From NCBI RefSeq assembly GCF_002013915.1, contig NZ_MBTF01000004.1, positions 1 through 64,000 on the forward strand: a stretch of DNA of 64,000 nt, in the 5' to 3' direction. This DNA comes from Mucilaginibacter pedocola (lineage in GTDB: Bacteria > Bacteroidota > Bacteroidia > Sphingobacteriales > Sphingobacteriaceae). The position numbers and the translations under genes are program-made. Shown piece by piece: positions 32,325 to 41,747 of the stretch. Positions within the stretch are counted from its first letter, which is position 1; each line of letters opens with the position of its first letter. A model generated the notes under the pieces. It ran no database searches. It was given only the letters and a program-made list of their open reading frames with translations, and was not told the origin of the DNA.

Positions 32325-33836
32325 ATGCCGTACGCCAACACACATAAATATTACATCGGGGTTGACCTTGGCACCGGCAGCACAAAAGCTGTTGCTGTTG
32401 ACGCGGAAGGCACTGTGGTAGCCACATCCCAACAACACCTTTCAACGCAAAATCCGCGCCCCGGTTTTGCAGAACAGGACGTAAATTTGATTTGGGACGC
32501 ATTTATTTTATGCGTAAAACAAATAGTTGTAAAAATGGGCACTTCACCCGTTGCAATTAGCTTCAGCGCAGCCATGCATAGCATTTTGACGGTGGACAAA
32601 AAGGGGGACGCACTGGCAAATGCCATACTTTGGGCCGATGCCCGCAGCGGGGAAATTGCCGAAAATATCCGCGCAAGCAAACAGGGTGAGCAAATTTACC
32701 ACAATACGGGGACGGCAATCTACGCTATGTCGCCTTTGTGCAAATTGATATGGCTGCGCCAAAACCAACCCGAACTGTTCGGGCGGGCGCACAAGTTTAT
32801 TTCGATAAAGGAATTTATATGGCATAAGCTGTTCGGCGTGTTCGAGGTGGATCATTCCATTGCCTCGGCTACCGGTATGCTGGATATTTTAGAGAAGGAA
32901 TGGTACGCGGGTTCGCTTCAACTGGCAGGAGTAACTGCGGATAAGCTATCGGTACCGGTAAGCACAGGGCATATGCGTTACCTAAAGCAGCCGAGTGATT
33001 TGCTACCCGGCATAGGTACCGAAACTGCCTTCGTAATAGGCGCAAGCGATGGCTGCTGCGCCAACCTTGGCGGCAATGCCGTGCGCCCCGGCGTGGCTGC
33101 GCTTACCATTGGCACCAGCGGGGCCGTACGTGTAGGCAGCAGTAAACCCGTCTATAACTACCACGCCATGACGTTTAACTACTTGCTAAACGAGCAAACC
33201 TTTATTTGCGGCGGCGCAGTAAACAACGGTGGGGCTGCGGCGGATTGGCTGCTGAAGAACTTTTTACAACTGGAGGCAGCGCCCGAAAATTACGATACCC
33301 TTTTTGATAGGATAGAGGCTGTACCCGCAGGCAGCGAAGGGCTTTTGTTTTTACCTTACCTGTTTGCCGAACGCGCACCTATTTGGGATACCAAAAGCAC
33401 CGGCACGTTTGCCGGCATAACTTTTAAGCATCAGCAGCAACACTTTTTGCGTGCAGGGCTTGAGGGAATTTGCTTTGCGTTGTACCACGTGCTGCAGGCG
33501 GTAGAAGAATCGGCGCAGGAAACAGTGAGCGAAATTGTGGTGAGCGGCGGCTTTATCAACTCCCCGGTGTGGGTGCAGCTACTGGCCGATATTACGGGTA
33601 AGAAACTTGTGTTGCTGCCCGGCGGCGATTCTTCTGCCATGGGTGCCATTTATTTGGCTATGCAGGCATTGGGGTTGGATGTGCAAGACATACTTTACAG
33701 GGAGACTGCCCAAAGCAACACGGTAATGCCCAATGTTGCAAACCATACGGTTTACAGTAAGGTGTTCCCTATCTACAAAAAGCTATACGAGGATATGAAC
33801 GGCAGTATGCATGCCCTGCACGCTTTAGGCTTATAA
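32325..33836 (+). CDS. gntK: FGGY-family carbohydrate kinase, probable gluconokinase
   Basis: A 503-residue FGGY kinase that phosphorylates a sugar or polyol with ATP. The N-terminal actin-like half shows GVDLGTGSTKAVAVD (phosphate 1) and SFSAAMHSILTVD, a sequence typical of the gluconate kinase branch. The second half shows LTIGTSGAVR and EIVVSGGFINSPVWVQLLADI near residue 400. Length is normal. No transporter or Entner-Doudoroff gene is adjacent, so gluconate as substrate is from family likeness only. Its stop overlaps the stop of the convergent gene. Confidence 0.85.
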   Translation: MPYANTHKYYIGVDLGTGSTKAVAVDAEGTVVATSQQHLSTQNPRPGFAEQDVNLIWDAFILCVKQIVVKMGTSPVAISFSAAMHSILTVDKKGDALANAILWADARSGEIAENIRASKQGEQIYHNTGTAIYAMSPLCKLIWLRQNQPELFGRAHKFISIKEFIWHKLFGVFEVDHSIASATGMLDILEKEWYAGSLQLAGVTADKLSVPVSTGHMRYLKQPSDLLPGIGTETAFVIGASDGCCANLGGNAVRPGVAALTIGTSGAVRVGSSKPVYNYHAMTFNYLLNEQTFICGGAVNNGGAAADWLLKNFLQLEAAPENYDTLFDRIEAVPAGSEGLLFLPYLFAERAPIWDTKSTGTFAGITFKHQQQHFLRAGLEGICFALYHVLQAVEESAQETVSEIVVSGGFINSPVWVQLLADITGKKLVLLPGGDSSAMGAIYLAMQALGLDVQDILYRETAQSNTVMPNVANHTVYSKVFPIYKKLYEDMNGSMHALHALGL

Positions 33837-34235
33837 TATCATCACGCCCGGCTTGTTTACTACAGGCAGTTTGATAAAATTGGCATCAATGATACTCTCA
33901 GGCAGAAAGATGAATTTTTTGTCGTAGATCTGGTTGCCGATGTAGTAGCTTAGCCAGTACTCGTTATTCAGCCCGAAGGTAGCTTCGTCTATAGGCTCTA
34001 TCAGTTTAAACGATTTAGGCGCAACTTCAGGGAAAGCATGCCTAAGTACAGATGTTTTTACCTGCTCGCCATCCTTTTCTCCATAGCCTTTAGATGTTAC
34101 CAATACCGTCTCCAACGCAACATCTTTCAGGTTAATGAGGTATACATACCAGGTTTTGCTTTCTATGCTTTCGCCTTCCAGCGCAACAGCAATGCCTATA
34201 TCTTTAACGGTATTTTGGGGGAGGTCTTTTAACAT
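33831..34235 (-). CDS. Conserved-looking protein of unknown function
   Basis: A 134-residue soluble protein, taken from ATG 34235 because the 19 codons further upstream lie in a repeat. The sequence is rich in beta-strand pattern (TWYVYLINLKDVALETVLVTSKGYG) and ends in KFIFLPESIIDANFIKLPVV. No signal peptide, helix or catalytic motif is visible. It is convergent with the kinase gene, the two stop codons sharing the bases TTATAA. No family recognised; the even codon use and good start support a real gene. Confidence 0.68.
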   Translation of the reverse strand: MLKDLPQNTVKDIGIAVALEGESIESKTWYVYLINLKDVALETVLVTSKGYGEKDGEQVKTSVLRHAFPEVAPKSFKLIEPIDEATFGLNNEYWLSYYIGNQIYDKKFIFLPESIIDANFIKLPVVNKPGVMIL

Positions 34236-34240
34236 TGTTC

Positions 34241-34319
34241 GATGGTGAGTGGTTGATTGAGTTGATTGGTGAATAGTTATAAAAGCAACCACTCACCACT
34301 TAACCCAATCAACCAATAA
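34241..34319. repeat. 'ggtgagtggt' inverted repeat
   Basis: GATGGTGAGTGGTTGATTGA on the left and its inverse CAACCACTCACCACT plus AATCAACCAATAAC on the right form a long imperfect hairpin between topA and the unknown gene. Related copies lie at 38219-38260 and 39424-39466. Confidence 0.65.
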
Positions 34320-36722
34320 CTATTTCTTCTTCGCCGGTGCTTTCTTTTTAGCTGCCGGTTTTTTAGCAGGCGCCGCAGCCTTAGCTGCCGGTGCTGCTTT
34401 GCCGAAACGGCCTTTTTTTACATCCTTCGGTGCTGCATCAGCCAAAGCCTTGCAATCCTCGTAGGTAAGCGAAGCCGGGTCTTTATCCTTTGGTATCTTA
34501 ACGTTCAGTTTGCCAAATTCGATATACGGGCCCCAGCGGCCATTCAAAACTTTTACGCTTTCATCCTCGGGGAACGATTTAATAAGTTTCTCGGCATCTT
34601 TTTTACGTTTGGCCTCTATCAGTTCAATAGCCTGCTCTTCGGTAACGTCGAGCGGATCGATCTCTTTTGGTAACGATACAAAGGCGCTGTTGTGGCTTAT
34701 GTATGGGCCAAAGCGGCCAATGGCCACTTTCATTACTTTGCCTTCGTATTCGCCAACTACTTTTGGTAGTTTAAACAGTTCTAAGGCTTGCTCCAGCGTA
34801 ATGGTCTCTATGCTTTGACCTGTGCGCAGGCTGGCGTACAGCGGTTTCTCCGGGCTGTCGTCGCTGGCGTTTTCGCCTACCTGTACAAAGGGGCCATAGC
34901 GGCCAATGCGTACCGACATTTTTTTGCCGCTCTCGGGGTGTACACCCAGTTCGCGTTCGCCGGTGGCCTTATCCGCTGTTTGTATAGTGTTTTCTACGTC
35001 GTTATGGAAAGGGTCGTAAAAGGTGCGGATCATTTTGGTCCAGTCTTTTAAACCCTGAGCTATTTCGTCAAATTCTTTTTCTACGCTGGCGGTAAAGTTA
35101 AAATCAACAATACCGTTAAAGTGCTGCACCAAGAAGTCGTTCACCACGGCACCAATATCGGTAGGGAACAGTTTACCGCGTTCGGCACCGGTATTCTCGC
35201 TTTTTTCTTCTTTGGTGATGTTTTCGTTTTTCAGCGTCAACACCCTGAAGTTACGTACACGCCCTTCACGCTCTTCCTTCACCACATAACCACGGTTTTG
35301 TATGGTGGATATGGTAGGAGCGTAAGTAGACGGGCGGCCTATGCCCAACTCTTCTAACTTCTTCACCAAACTTGCCTCGGTGTAACGGGCCGGCGGGCGG
35401 CTGAAACGCTCGGTAGCGGTCATTTCCTGCAATTCCAGCAGCTGGCCTTTGGTCAACGGCGGCAGTATAGCGTTGTCGCCGTCGGCGTTTTGATTATCGT
35501 CCTCATCGTCGTTGCTTTCCAGGTATACCTTTAAAAAGCCGTCGAATTTCATTACCTCGCCATTGGCCACCAATTCTTCCCTACGGGTTGATATGCCAAT
35601 TTTAGCTACCGTTTTCTCAAACTGTGCCTCGCTCATTTGCGATGCTATGGCGCGTTTCCATATCAACTCGTACAGACGTTTCTCTGCCGATTCGCCATCG
35701 ATGGTATGATTGTTAAAATAAGTAGGGCGTATGGCCTCGTGCGCCTCTTGTGCACTGGCGCTTTTGGTTTTATACTTACGCGGTTGGTGGTATTTTTCGC
35801 CCCAGGCGCTGGTAATTTCGTTTGCCGCTGCGGCTAAGGCTACGTCCGACAGGTTTACCGAGTCGGTACGCATATAGGTGATATACCCCGATTCGTACAG
35901 CCTTTGTGCCACCTGCATGGTACGCGCAACCGAATAGCCCAGCTTGCGGCTGGCTTCCTGCTGCAGGGTAGAGGTGGTGAATGGCGCTGCCGGCGAGCGT
36001 TTGGTTGGGCGGGTATCTAACGATTTTACATCGAAGATAGCCTTCACACAATCTTGCAAAAACTTCTCGGCATCATCCTGTTTGGCAAAGCGTTCGGTCA
36101 GTTCGGCCTTGAATGCGTTTCTGCCTTTGCTAAATATGGCTACTATTTTAAATGCCGCTTCCGACTGGAATTTATTCACTTCACGTTCGCGGTCAACTAT
36201 CAACCTAACGGCTACCGATTGTACACGGCCTGCCGAAAGCGATGGTTTTACTTTTTTCCACAACACGGGAGAAAGTTCAAAGCCCACCAAACGGTCTAAA
36301 ACGCGGCGTGCCTGCTGGGCATTTACCAGGTTATAGTCTATTTTACGCGGGTTATCTATCGCTTTTAGAATGGCCGGTTTGGTTATCTCATGAAAAACAA
36401 TGCGCTTGGTATTGCTGTCTTTCAGGCTCAATGTATCAAACAAGTGCCATGATATGGCTTCTCCCTCGCGGTCCTCATCGGATGCGAGCCATACCGTTTC
36501 GGCCTCCTTTGCTAATTTCTTTAATTCGCTCACTACCTGCTTCTTATCGGCAGGTACCTCGTATTTTTGCGAGAAGTTGTTGTTGATATCTATCGCATCT
36601 TCCGACTTTACCAGGTCGCGGATATGCCCGTAGCTCGACTTCACGGTGAAGTCTTTCCCCAGGTACCCTTCAATGGTTTTGGCTTTCGCCGGCGATTCAA
36701 CTATGAGTAAATTTTTGGCCAT
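34320..36722 (-). CDS. topA: DNA topoisomerase I
   Basis: Relaxes negative supercoils by a type IA mechanism. Start is ATG 36722 (MAKNLLIVESPAKAKTIEG), giving 800 residues; a 21-codon upstream extension is rejected. The Toprim domain has ASDEDREGEA, and the catalytic Tyr is in YITYMRTDS (about residue 283). Zinc-finger repeats found in E. coli TopA are absent; instead there are three Toprim C-terminal repeats (GRYGPFVQVG, GRFGPYISHN, GRWGPYIEFG) and a Lys/Ala-rich tail likely to bind DNA. That layout is usual in Bacteroidota. Confidence 0.96.
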   Translation of the reverse strand: MAKNLLIVESPAKAKTIEGYLGKDFTVKSSYGHIRDLVKSEDAIDINNNFSQKYEVPADKKQVVSELKKLAKEAETVWLASDEDREGEAISWHLFDTLSLKDSNTKRIVFHEITKPAILKAIDNPRKIDYNLVNAQQARRVLDRLVGFELSPVLWKKVKPSLSAGRVQSVAVRLIVDREREVNKFQSEAAFKIVAIFSKGRNAFKAELTERFAKQDDAEKFLQDCVKAIFDVKSLDTRPTKRSPAAPFTTSTLQQEASRKLGYSVARTMQVAQRLYESGYITYMRTDSVNLSDVALAAAANEITSAWGEKYHQPRKYKTKSASAQEAHEAIRPTYFNNHTIDGESAEKRLYELIWKRAIASQMSEAQFEKTVAKIGISTRREELVANGEVMKFDGFLKVYLESNDDEDDNQNADGDNAILPPLTKGQLLELQEMTATERFSRPPARYTEASLVKKLEELGIGRPSTYAPTISTIQNRGYVVKEEREGRVRNFRVLTLKNENITKEEKSENTGAERGKLFPTDIGAVVNDFLVQHFNGIVDFNFTASVEKEFDEIAQGLKDWTKMIRTFYDPFHNDVENTIQTADKATGERELGVHPESGKKMSVRIGRYGPFVQVGENASDDSPEKPLYASLRTGQSIETITLEQALELFKLPKVVGEYEGKVMKVAIGRFGPYISHNSAFVSLPKEIDPLDVTEEQAIELIEAKRKKDAEKLIKSFPEDESVKVLNGRWGPYIEFGKLNVKIPKDKDPASLTYEDCKALADAAPKDVKKGRFGKAAPAAKAAAPAKKPAAKKKAPAKKK

Positions 36723-36964
36723 TAAGCATGTTGTTTTTTGCAAAGAAAACATAAAATGCGGTAGAAACGCAAAAAGATTTTCCAAGTGAGTGTCTTAAAC
36801 TTGCTTTTCAGAAAGAGTTTTCGAACGTAATGGTCGCTTTGGCGAGCAGGATTTTTAGTAATGAGGCAGCTCGATTTTCTTTATCTTCTCGTTTAAAGAT
36901 CATTCGTAAAGAAGTGTTGATTTAATTTAGGGAGAGTTTAGTAGTGAGGAAAATTATTATGGCG

Positions 36965-37074
36965 TTCCCTGCGGGCCGGGCTTTCCGCTGCAAGTCCTCG
37001 CCCTTCCCATCCCGCTTTCCTGCCCGCGGCTGTGGGCTTTCCGCTGCAATCCCTAACGCGGAGCTGCGGATTTC
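36965..37074. repeat. GC-rich repeat between mnmA and topA
   Basis: GGGCTTTCCGCTGCAAGTCC near 36980 and GGGCTTTCCGCTGCAATCCC near 37036 are two near-identical units in a GC-rich block unlike the AT-rich rest of the 36723-37074 spacer. No gene is seen in this spacer. Confidence 0.6.
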
Positions 37075-38163
37075 TTACAATAAAAATCCGCCACCCAGCA
37101 AATCGTTGCCCTCGTAAAATACCGCTGATTGGCCGGGGGCTATGCCCGATACCATGTGATCGAAGGATACCTTCATGTGGTCGCCTATTTGCACTATTTT
37201 GCTTTCGGTACCGGCATCTTTATAACGTATTTTGGTTACGGCCTCTATCGGCTCGGGGATGCTTTCGTATTTTACCAGGTTAAGGTTACGCACCCAGGCT
37301 TCTTTCTTCTCCAGTTCGTCGGCAGTGCCTAAAACCACGGTGTTGGTGTGCGGATCTATTTTGGTAACAAACATGGGTTTGCCCAAAGCAATGCCTAGGC
37401 CTTTGCGCTGGCCAATGGTATAAAAAGGATAGCCCTGGTGTTTGCCTACTATGGTGCCGTCGGTTAGTACAAAATTGCCCGGGCCAACGCGCTCGTCAAG
37501 GTCCTCAACCTTATGGCGAAGGAAAGAGCGGTAATCGTTATCGGGCACAAAGCATATTTCGTAGCTTTCGCTTTTGCCGGCAAGTTCAAGCTGGCCCATG
37601 TCAACGGCCATTTGGCGTATCTCCGGTTTAGAGAAACTGCCTAACGGGAATTTGGTACGCGCCAGGTTGCGTTGCGAAACGCCCCACAGCACATAGCTTT
37701 GGTCTTTATTTTCGTCTTTACCTTTTGATATTACGTAGCGGCCATTATCCTGCAGGCGGATGTTGGCGTAGTGCCCGGTGGCAATAAATTCGCAATCGAG
37801 TTTATCGGCACGTTTTAGCAGGGCTTCCCATTTAATATGCGTGTTGCACAGTACGCATGGGTTTGGCGTGCGGCCGGCAAGATATTCGTCAACAAAGTTA
37901 TCAATCACAAAATCGCCGAACTCGTTGCGGATATCCAATATATAATGCGGGAAACCGTAGCCAACTGCCAATGCGCGGGCATCATTAATACTATCCAGGC
38001 TGCAGCAGCCGGTTTCTTTAGAGCTGCCGCCCGATGAAGCGTAATCCCATGTTTTCATGGTAAGGCCTATCACCTCGTAGCCCTGCTCGTGCAGCATCAC
38101 TGCTGCTACCGAACTGTCAACTCCGCCGCTCATGGCCACTAATATTCTTCCGTGCTTGCTCAT
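37075..38163 (-). CDS. mnmA: tRNA-specific 2-thiouridylase
   Basis: Puts sulfur on U34 of tRNA-Lys, -Glu and -Gln. The 362-residue protein has the ATP pyrophosphatase loop SGGVDSS (12-18), the catalytic Cys in NPCVLCN (C103), the FIATGHYA motif, the second Cys in YEICFVPDNDYRSFL, and the C-terminal beta barrel ending GQSAVFYEGNDLLGGG. The CC pair near residues 53-54 is also present. It is monocistronic with a -7 box only about 9 bases ahead of its start codon. Confidence 0.96.
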   Translation of the reverse strand: MSKHGRILVAMSGGVDSSVAAVMLHEQGYEVIGLTMKTWDYASSGGSSKETGCCSLDSINDARALAVGYGFPHYILDIRNEFGDFVIDNFVDEYLAGRTPNPCVLCNTHIKWEALLKRADKLDCEFIATGHYANIRLQDNGRYVISKGKDENKDQSYVLWGVSQRNLARTKFPLGSFSKPEIRQMAVDMGQLELAGKSESYEICFVPDNDYRSFLRHKVEDLDERVGPGNFVLTDGTIVGKHQGYPFYTIGQRKGLGIALGKPMFVTKIDPHTNTVVLGTADELEKKEAWVRNLNLVKYESIPEPIEAVTKIRYKDAGTESKIVQIGDHMKVSFDHMVSGIAPGQSAVFYEGNDLLGGGFLL

Positions 38164-38171
38164 ATTGGGCG

Positions 38172-38179
38172 CAAAGATA
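38172..38179 (-). promoter_or_regulatory. Candidate -7 box of mnmA
   Basis: TATCTTTG on the minus strand matches TAnnTTTG. Its closeness to the ATG at 38163 implies an mRNA with almost no 5' leader. No -33 TTTG at the expected place. Confidence 0.4.
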
Positions 38180-38218
38180 AGGCTTTAGCTCTTATGATGG
38201 GTCAGTAGAGGGTAAAAT

Positions 38219-38260
38219 GGTTGATGGTGAGTGGTGAATAGAGAGTTGTGAGTGGTTGTT
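38219..38260. repeat. 'ggtgagtggt' repeat, copy 2
   Basis: GATGGTGAGTGGTGAATAG followed by GTTGTGAGTGGTTGTT; same unit as at 34241. Confidence 0.55.
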
Positions 38261-38273
38261 AAGCTTATTATAT

Positions 38274-39345
38274 CTATGCAAAAGGCGCCGGCATCCGTCC
38301 TGTTAATATCATATCCAGCGTTTGCTGGCGTATACGGCGTGGTTTGGCAAAGTAAGCGTTCTTTATAAAGCCGAAAAATAGAGTTGATAAAGCAATGGGT
38401 AATATGAAGATCAGGAAAACGCTCAAGAAATTCACGACCGGTTCAAAGGCCCGCTTTACGCCCGGATCGGGCAGGCCGAATAACAATAGTTCGGCTACTA
38501 CCATCAAAAACCAAATACCCCAGCCCATGCCAAAATACTTCCAAAATGTGCGCCAGCGTGTTGGTGGCTTTGCGCCGTAGGCAAAGGGGCGTTCGCCAAT
38601 AAGTTCGCCCGTTACGCCATTGGTATAAACAGCATACTCAATGCGGTTGTACTTAAATTCGATGTAATAAAAGGGCAGGCCGATACAACTCATTTGTTGG
38701 GTATCGTATTTAAGGTAGTGGCTATATTCTTTGCTGCTATCGCGGGCCATAAGTTGCTGGTAAACCTGGTCGGCCGCCACTAAGCTGCCCGAACGTTGCC
38801 AGGCGGTATCGGGTTCAACGGCTTTTATTTTTATTACCTTGGTAGCCGAGCTCGCTTTGGGCGAGGGCGCAGCAGTGCTGAAATCAATAAAAGGAATATA
38901 AGCCTCCGCAAACCCCAGCTCTTTTTCGGGCTGAGTGCCGCCATAGCAAAGTACCTCGAACTTGCCGCTAATGGGGATGTCGCCCTGCTCAACCCTGCCG
39001 CTTCTGCTCAATACATTATATTTGCCCTCATAATCGCCGGCAAAAAAATAAAGCGGGATGTACCGCTGTTCAATTACATAAGGCTTTTCGGGCGTTAGCA
39101 GGTCAACGGGGGTAAAGTCGCCATCGGCCAGCCAGTGCATTACCTGGCTTTTAAACTCCTCTTCGGTAAATTTAAAGGGTATAACTAAGCGGTATCTTTT
39201 GATCGCCCGATTTTACTTCTTCAACTACAGCTTCATACTCGTTGCCGCAGTACTCGCATTTATTGCGGTTGGTTTTAAAATTATAACTGAGTTTGCCGCC
39301 GCAGCTTGCGCAATTGGTAATACCTGCTGATGTTGCCGTTGCCAT
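38274..39345 (-). pseudogene. Zinc-ribbon membrane protein gene with a frameshift
   Basis: Two adjacent frames read as one protein. The first (39345 down to a TAA at 39172) encodes 57 residues starting MATATSAGITN with a zinc ribbon, CASCG and CEYCG, and ends early after KSGDQK. The second frame continues at once with RYRLVIPFKFTEEEFKSQV and runs into the 288-residue part ending at 38274, which has two to three membrane helices (about 38360-38530) and a basic tail. Removing one A from the AAAA run at 39197-39200 joins both. It is either a true recent mutation or a sequence error. Function is unknown; the joined length is about 356 residues. Confidence 0.75.
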
Positions 39346-39423
39346 TGGTATGATAAGGTGTAAAAATTAAGCCCTTAAAATAGGGTATAGGCAGCAGTTG
39401 CACAAATAAAGTATTTAACTTTT

Positions 39424-39466
39424 GCAACCACTCTCCACTCCCCAAATCAACTACTCACCAACACAA
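39424..39466. repeat. 'ggtgagtggt' repeat, copy 3 (inverse)
   Basis: CAACCACTCTCCACTCCCC and CAACTACTCACCAACACAAC directly downstream of the DUF2459 gene; inverse orientation of the unit at 38219. Confidence 0.5.
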
Positions 39467-40138
39467 CTAATACTTATCAAATATCGGCGAATCCGCGGGT
39501 GTCCACAGGCAGGCTTTCTGTCCGCAGACTTTTAATGCATTGTTTGCCCAGGTGTTGCAGGTGTAAAACAGGTTGTATTTGCGGTGCGCTTCGTAAAAGG
39601 CATCTGTAGTGCCGTAGTTGGCGTTGGTTTTTATGTTGATGAAATGCCCTGCGCTATCGGTTTTAAAACTCTGTGTGATGTAGGCAATAAGCCTTGCGTA
39701 TTGAGCTTTGCTGATGCTTATCTTTTTGCAAGACGAACTTTCCTGCAATTCTTTATGGTAAGTAACGTGCATGGCCGATGTGCTCAGCGCGAACGCCGCC
39801 TTAAAGGCCGTGCTGAATTTAAGGTCGGCCCAGGTAGGTGTGTTGAGGTAAAAGCCTTTATCGCCCCAGCCCATGCCTACATAGCTGGCAACGGTATCTT
39901 TACCGGTGGTATTCTCAAATTTTAATTCCCTGCTCCAATCTATTTGGTCGGTTTTTACGGGCACTACAATATCGGTATGCACGCCGTTGGTGAGGATGTA
40001 CATGGTTACATCGTTGCTTTCGCCCGGCTCGGCATCCACCGTTATTTTTGATATGCCCCATGCCGATAAAAGGTACAAAGCCACAAAGGCAATAATGCCT
40101 AAAACGATGCGCAGGGTTATTTTGAGGAATTTTTTCAT
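39467..40138 (-). CDS. TIGR02117/DUF2459 family membrane-anchored protein
   Basis: A 223-residue protein with one N-terminal membrane helix (about 7-29) and a periplasmic domain. LTNGVHTDIVVP, YVGMGWGDKGFY and YTCNTWANNALK are the hallmarks of the DUF2459 family, in which the conserved His and Cys may form a papain-like pair. The biochemical role is unknown. It stands alone, between the zinc-ribbon gene and a divergent unknown gene. Confidence 0.82.
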   Translation of the reverse strand: MKKFLKITLRIVLGIIAFVALYLLSAWGISKITVDAEPGESNDVTMYILTNGVHTDIVVPVKTDQIDWSRELKFENTTGKDTVASYVGMGWGDKGFYLNTPTWADLKFSTAFKAAFALSTSAMHVTYHKELQESSSCKKISISKAQYARLIAYITQSFKTDSAGHFINIKTNANYGTTDAFYEAHRKYNLFYTCNTWANNALKVCGQKACLWTPADSPIFDKY

Positions 40139-40247
40139 TTAAGGTTTACTGCTTGGTTTATTAATATAACAGATGGCCAATGCCCGGGTTGGGAAATATA
40201 AATAATATAGTGCATTAATTATATCTTTATACAAGCAATATCCCGTT

Positions 40248-40670
40248 ATGCCTGTAAATAGAAATACTATAGAACTACACATCACCCTGCAAAAGCCACC
40301 CGCCAACCTGGTTTACTCGTTGCAAAAAGGCAGCGGCGCCAACTACGAACCCGTGCAGGTGCAGCCGTCAACAGGGGAGGACTTGTATTTTACTTTGGAG
40401 ATAGAAATTAAAGGTTCGCCGGCAACTTTGGAAACTCCCGATTTCCGAGGCCCCTATGTGCAAGGCCCCGTTGGCGGCAGGTTCATTTATTTAGATATCG
40501 GCAGCTATGCGGGTGGCGGCGGCTGGAGCGGCCGGCTCAAAATACCCCTGACCGGCATTAGCTGGCAACAAGTTGAGGCAGGGCAGCAATTGCGCAGCAC
40601 GGTACCCGGCACGGGAAAAAACGGTATGCCCAATTGTGCAACCGTGAAGCCCTTTGAGGGCTGGAAATAG
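40248..40670 (+). CDS. DUF5990-like small protein
   Basis: A 140-residue soluble protein without signal peptide or helix. The core TPDFRGPYVQGPVGGRFIYLDIG and a Gly-rich WSGRLKIPLTGI stretch resemble the DUF5990 family, a beta-rich domain of unknown function. It is convergent with the lipoprotein gene, only eight bases apart. The family name is from memory. Confidence 0.68.
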   Translation: MPVNRNTIELHITLQKPPANLVYSLQKGSGANYEPVQVQPSTGEDLYFTLEIEIKGSPATLETPDFRGPYVQGPVGGRFIYLDIGSYAGGGGWSGRLKIPLTGISWQQVEAGQQLRSTVPGTGKNGMPNCATVKPFEGWK

Positions 40671-40678
40671 GGACGGGG

Positions 40679-41608
40679 TTAAAGTTTTATTTTCCAGGCC
40701 AGATCTAAACTGATGAGGTGCTCATACCGGAACCTTTGTAGGGTGCCAAAACGGATAAACGATGGCCGGTAAATAAGCCCCAGGTTAAAGCTTGGCCCAA
40801 ATTGGTAATAGGTGGTGCCCACAAGGCCAAGCACATTGTGCTTTTTTGTTATGGAATGGTCTATAGTCTGCGAACTATCCCGAAGATAGTTGACCCTCCA
40901 TTTGTTTTGCCCGTAAAAAAGCCCGTAGCCGAACGAGAAGCGCTCTATCTTATGGTTGTTGGATAAACTGACGAACATAGAAGACATGGTTTTATAGCTG
41001 CCGCCGAACCGATCATACGGAGCCGGAACAGGCACAACGAAATCGGTAACCGCGCTTGCCGAAAGGTTTATGAATTGCGAATAGGTGTGGTAATAGTCTA
41101 ATCCCACCGATAGCCCCAGGAATCCGCCGTTCGACTGCAGCTTTTCTCCATCAGGCTTAAACACAAATTGGTTGGCGTGGGGTAGGGAGAGGTGTAATAA
41201 AAACTCGCCGTAATGCCCCGTTGGGCCGCAAATGTAGAAATCATTCATCACATCCAACGGGTCTATATAAATATTAGGATAAGTATATCGTTGGGGCGCG
41301 TTTTTATCGATCAGCATCCCGATGCCAAAATTTGTTACGATATTGTAATACCAGGCAAAGGAATTTTTAGCGGGGATGGTTACTGTTCTGCTTGAATTAT
41401 CGCTAATGGCAACTACAGTGAGCGGTTCTGCGCTACGAGGGGTTTTGATAGAAACTTTATTTTTTCGGGTCGATAGCGTATCCTTATTTACTACTATTTT
41501 GGAAGGCTTTGTTGTGCGAATGGTGACTGTTGTTAGGCGCTCGTTCATTACCCGTGCGCAGGAGCTTAACAGGCATAAAATAATTGCAGCAGCAAATAGG
41601 TGCTTCAT
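40679..41608 (-). CDS. Putative lipoprotein with beta-barrel-like C-terminal half
   Basis: A 309-residue exported lipoprotein. ATG 41608 (MKHLFAAAIILCLLSSC) gives a lipobox LLSSC with Cys17; a 12-codon upstream extension is rejected. Residues 20-95 form a Thr/Lys/Val-rich beta region (TTKPSKIVVNKDTLSTRKNKVSI) similar to PEGA-like repeats. After a hydrophobic segment (YYNIVTNFGIGMLID) the second half alternates aromatic strands and ends ISLDLAWKIKL. Function unknown. No partner gene is evident. Confidence 0.7.
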   Translation of the reverse strand: MKHLFAAAIILCLLSSCARVMNERLTTVTIRTTKPSKIVVNKDTLSTRKNKVSIKTPRSAEPLTVVAISDNSSRTVTIPAKNSFAWYYNIVTNFGIGMLIDKNAPQRYTYPNIYIDPLDVMNDFYICGPTGHYGEFLLHLSLPHANQFVFKPDGEKLQSNGGFLGLSVGLDYYHTYSQFINLSASAVTDFVVPVPAPYDRFGGSYKTMSSMFVSLSNNHKIERFSFGYGLFYGQNKWRVNYLRDSSQTIDHSITKKHNVLGLVGTTYYQFGPSFNLGLIYRPSFIRFGTLQRFRYEHLISLDLAWKIKL

Positions 41609-41747
41609 AAGGTTAAGGCGGTATATAGCGTAATATTTACCCAAGCAAGTTACGCAAAAATGCTGTTAATGTGTGGGATAAACCTTCAAAAGTCGAAGAT
41701 TGTAACATTGAGTTAACGATATTTGAGACCGGACAAATTAAGAAATT

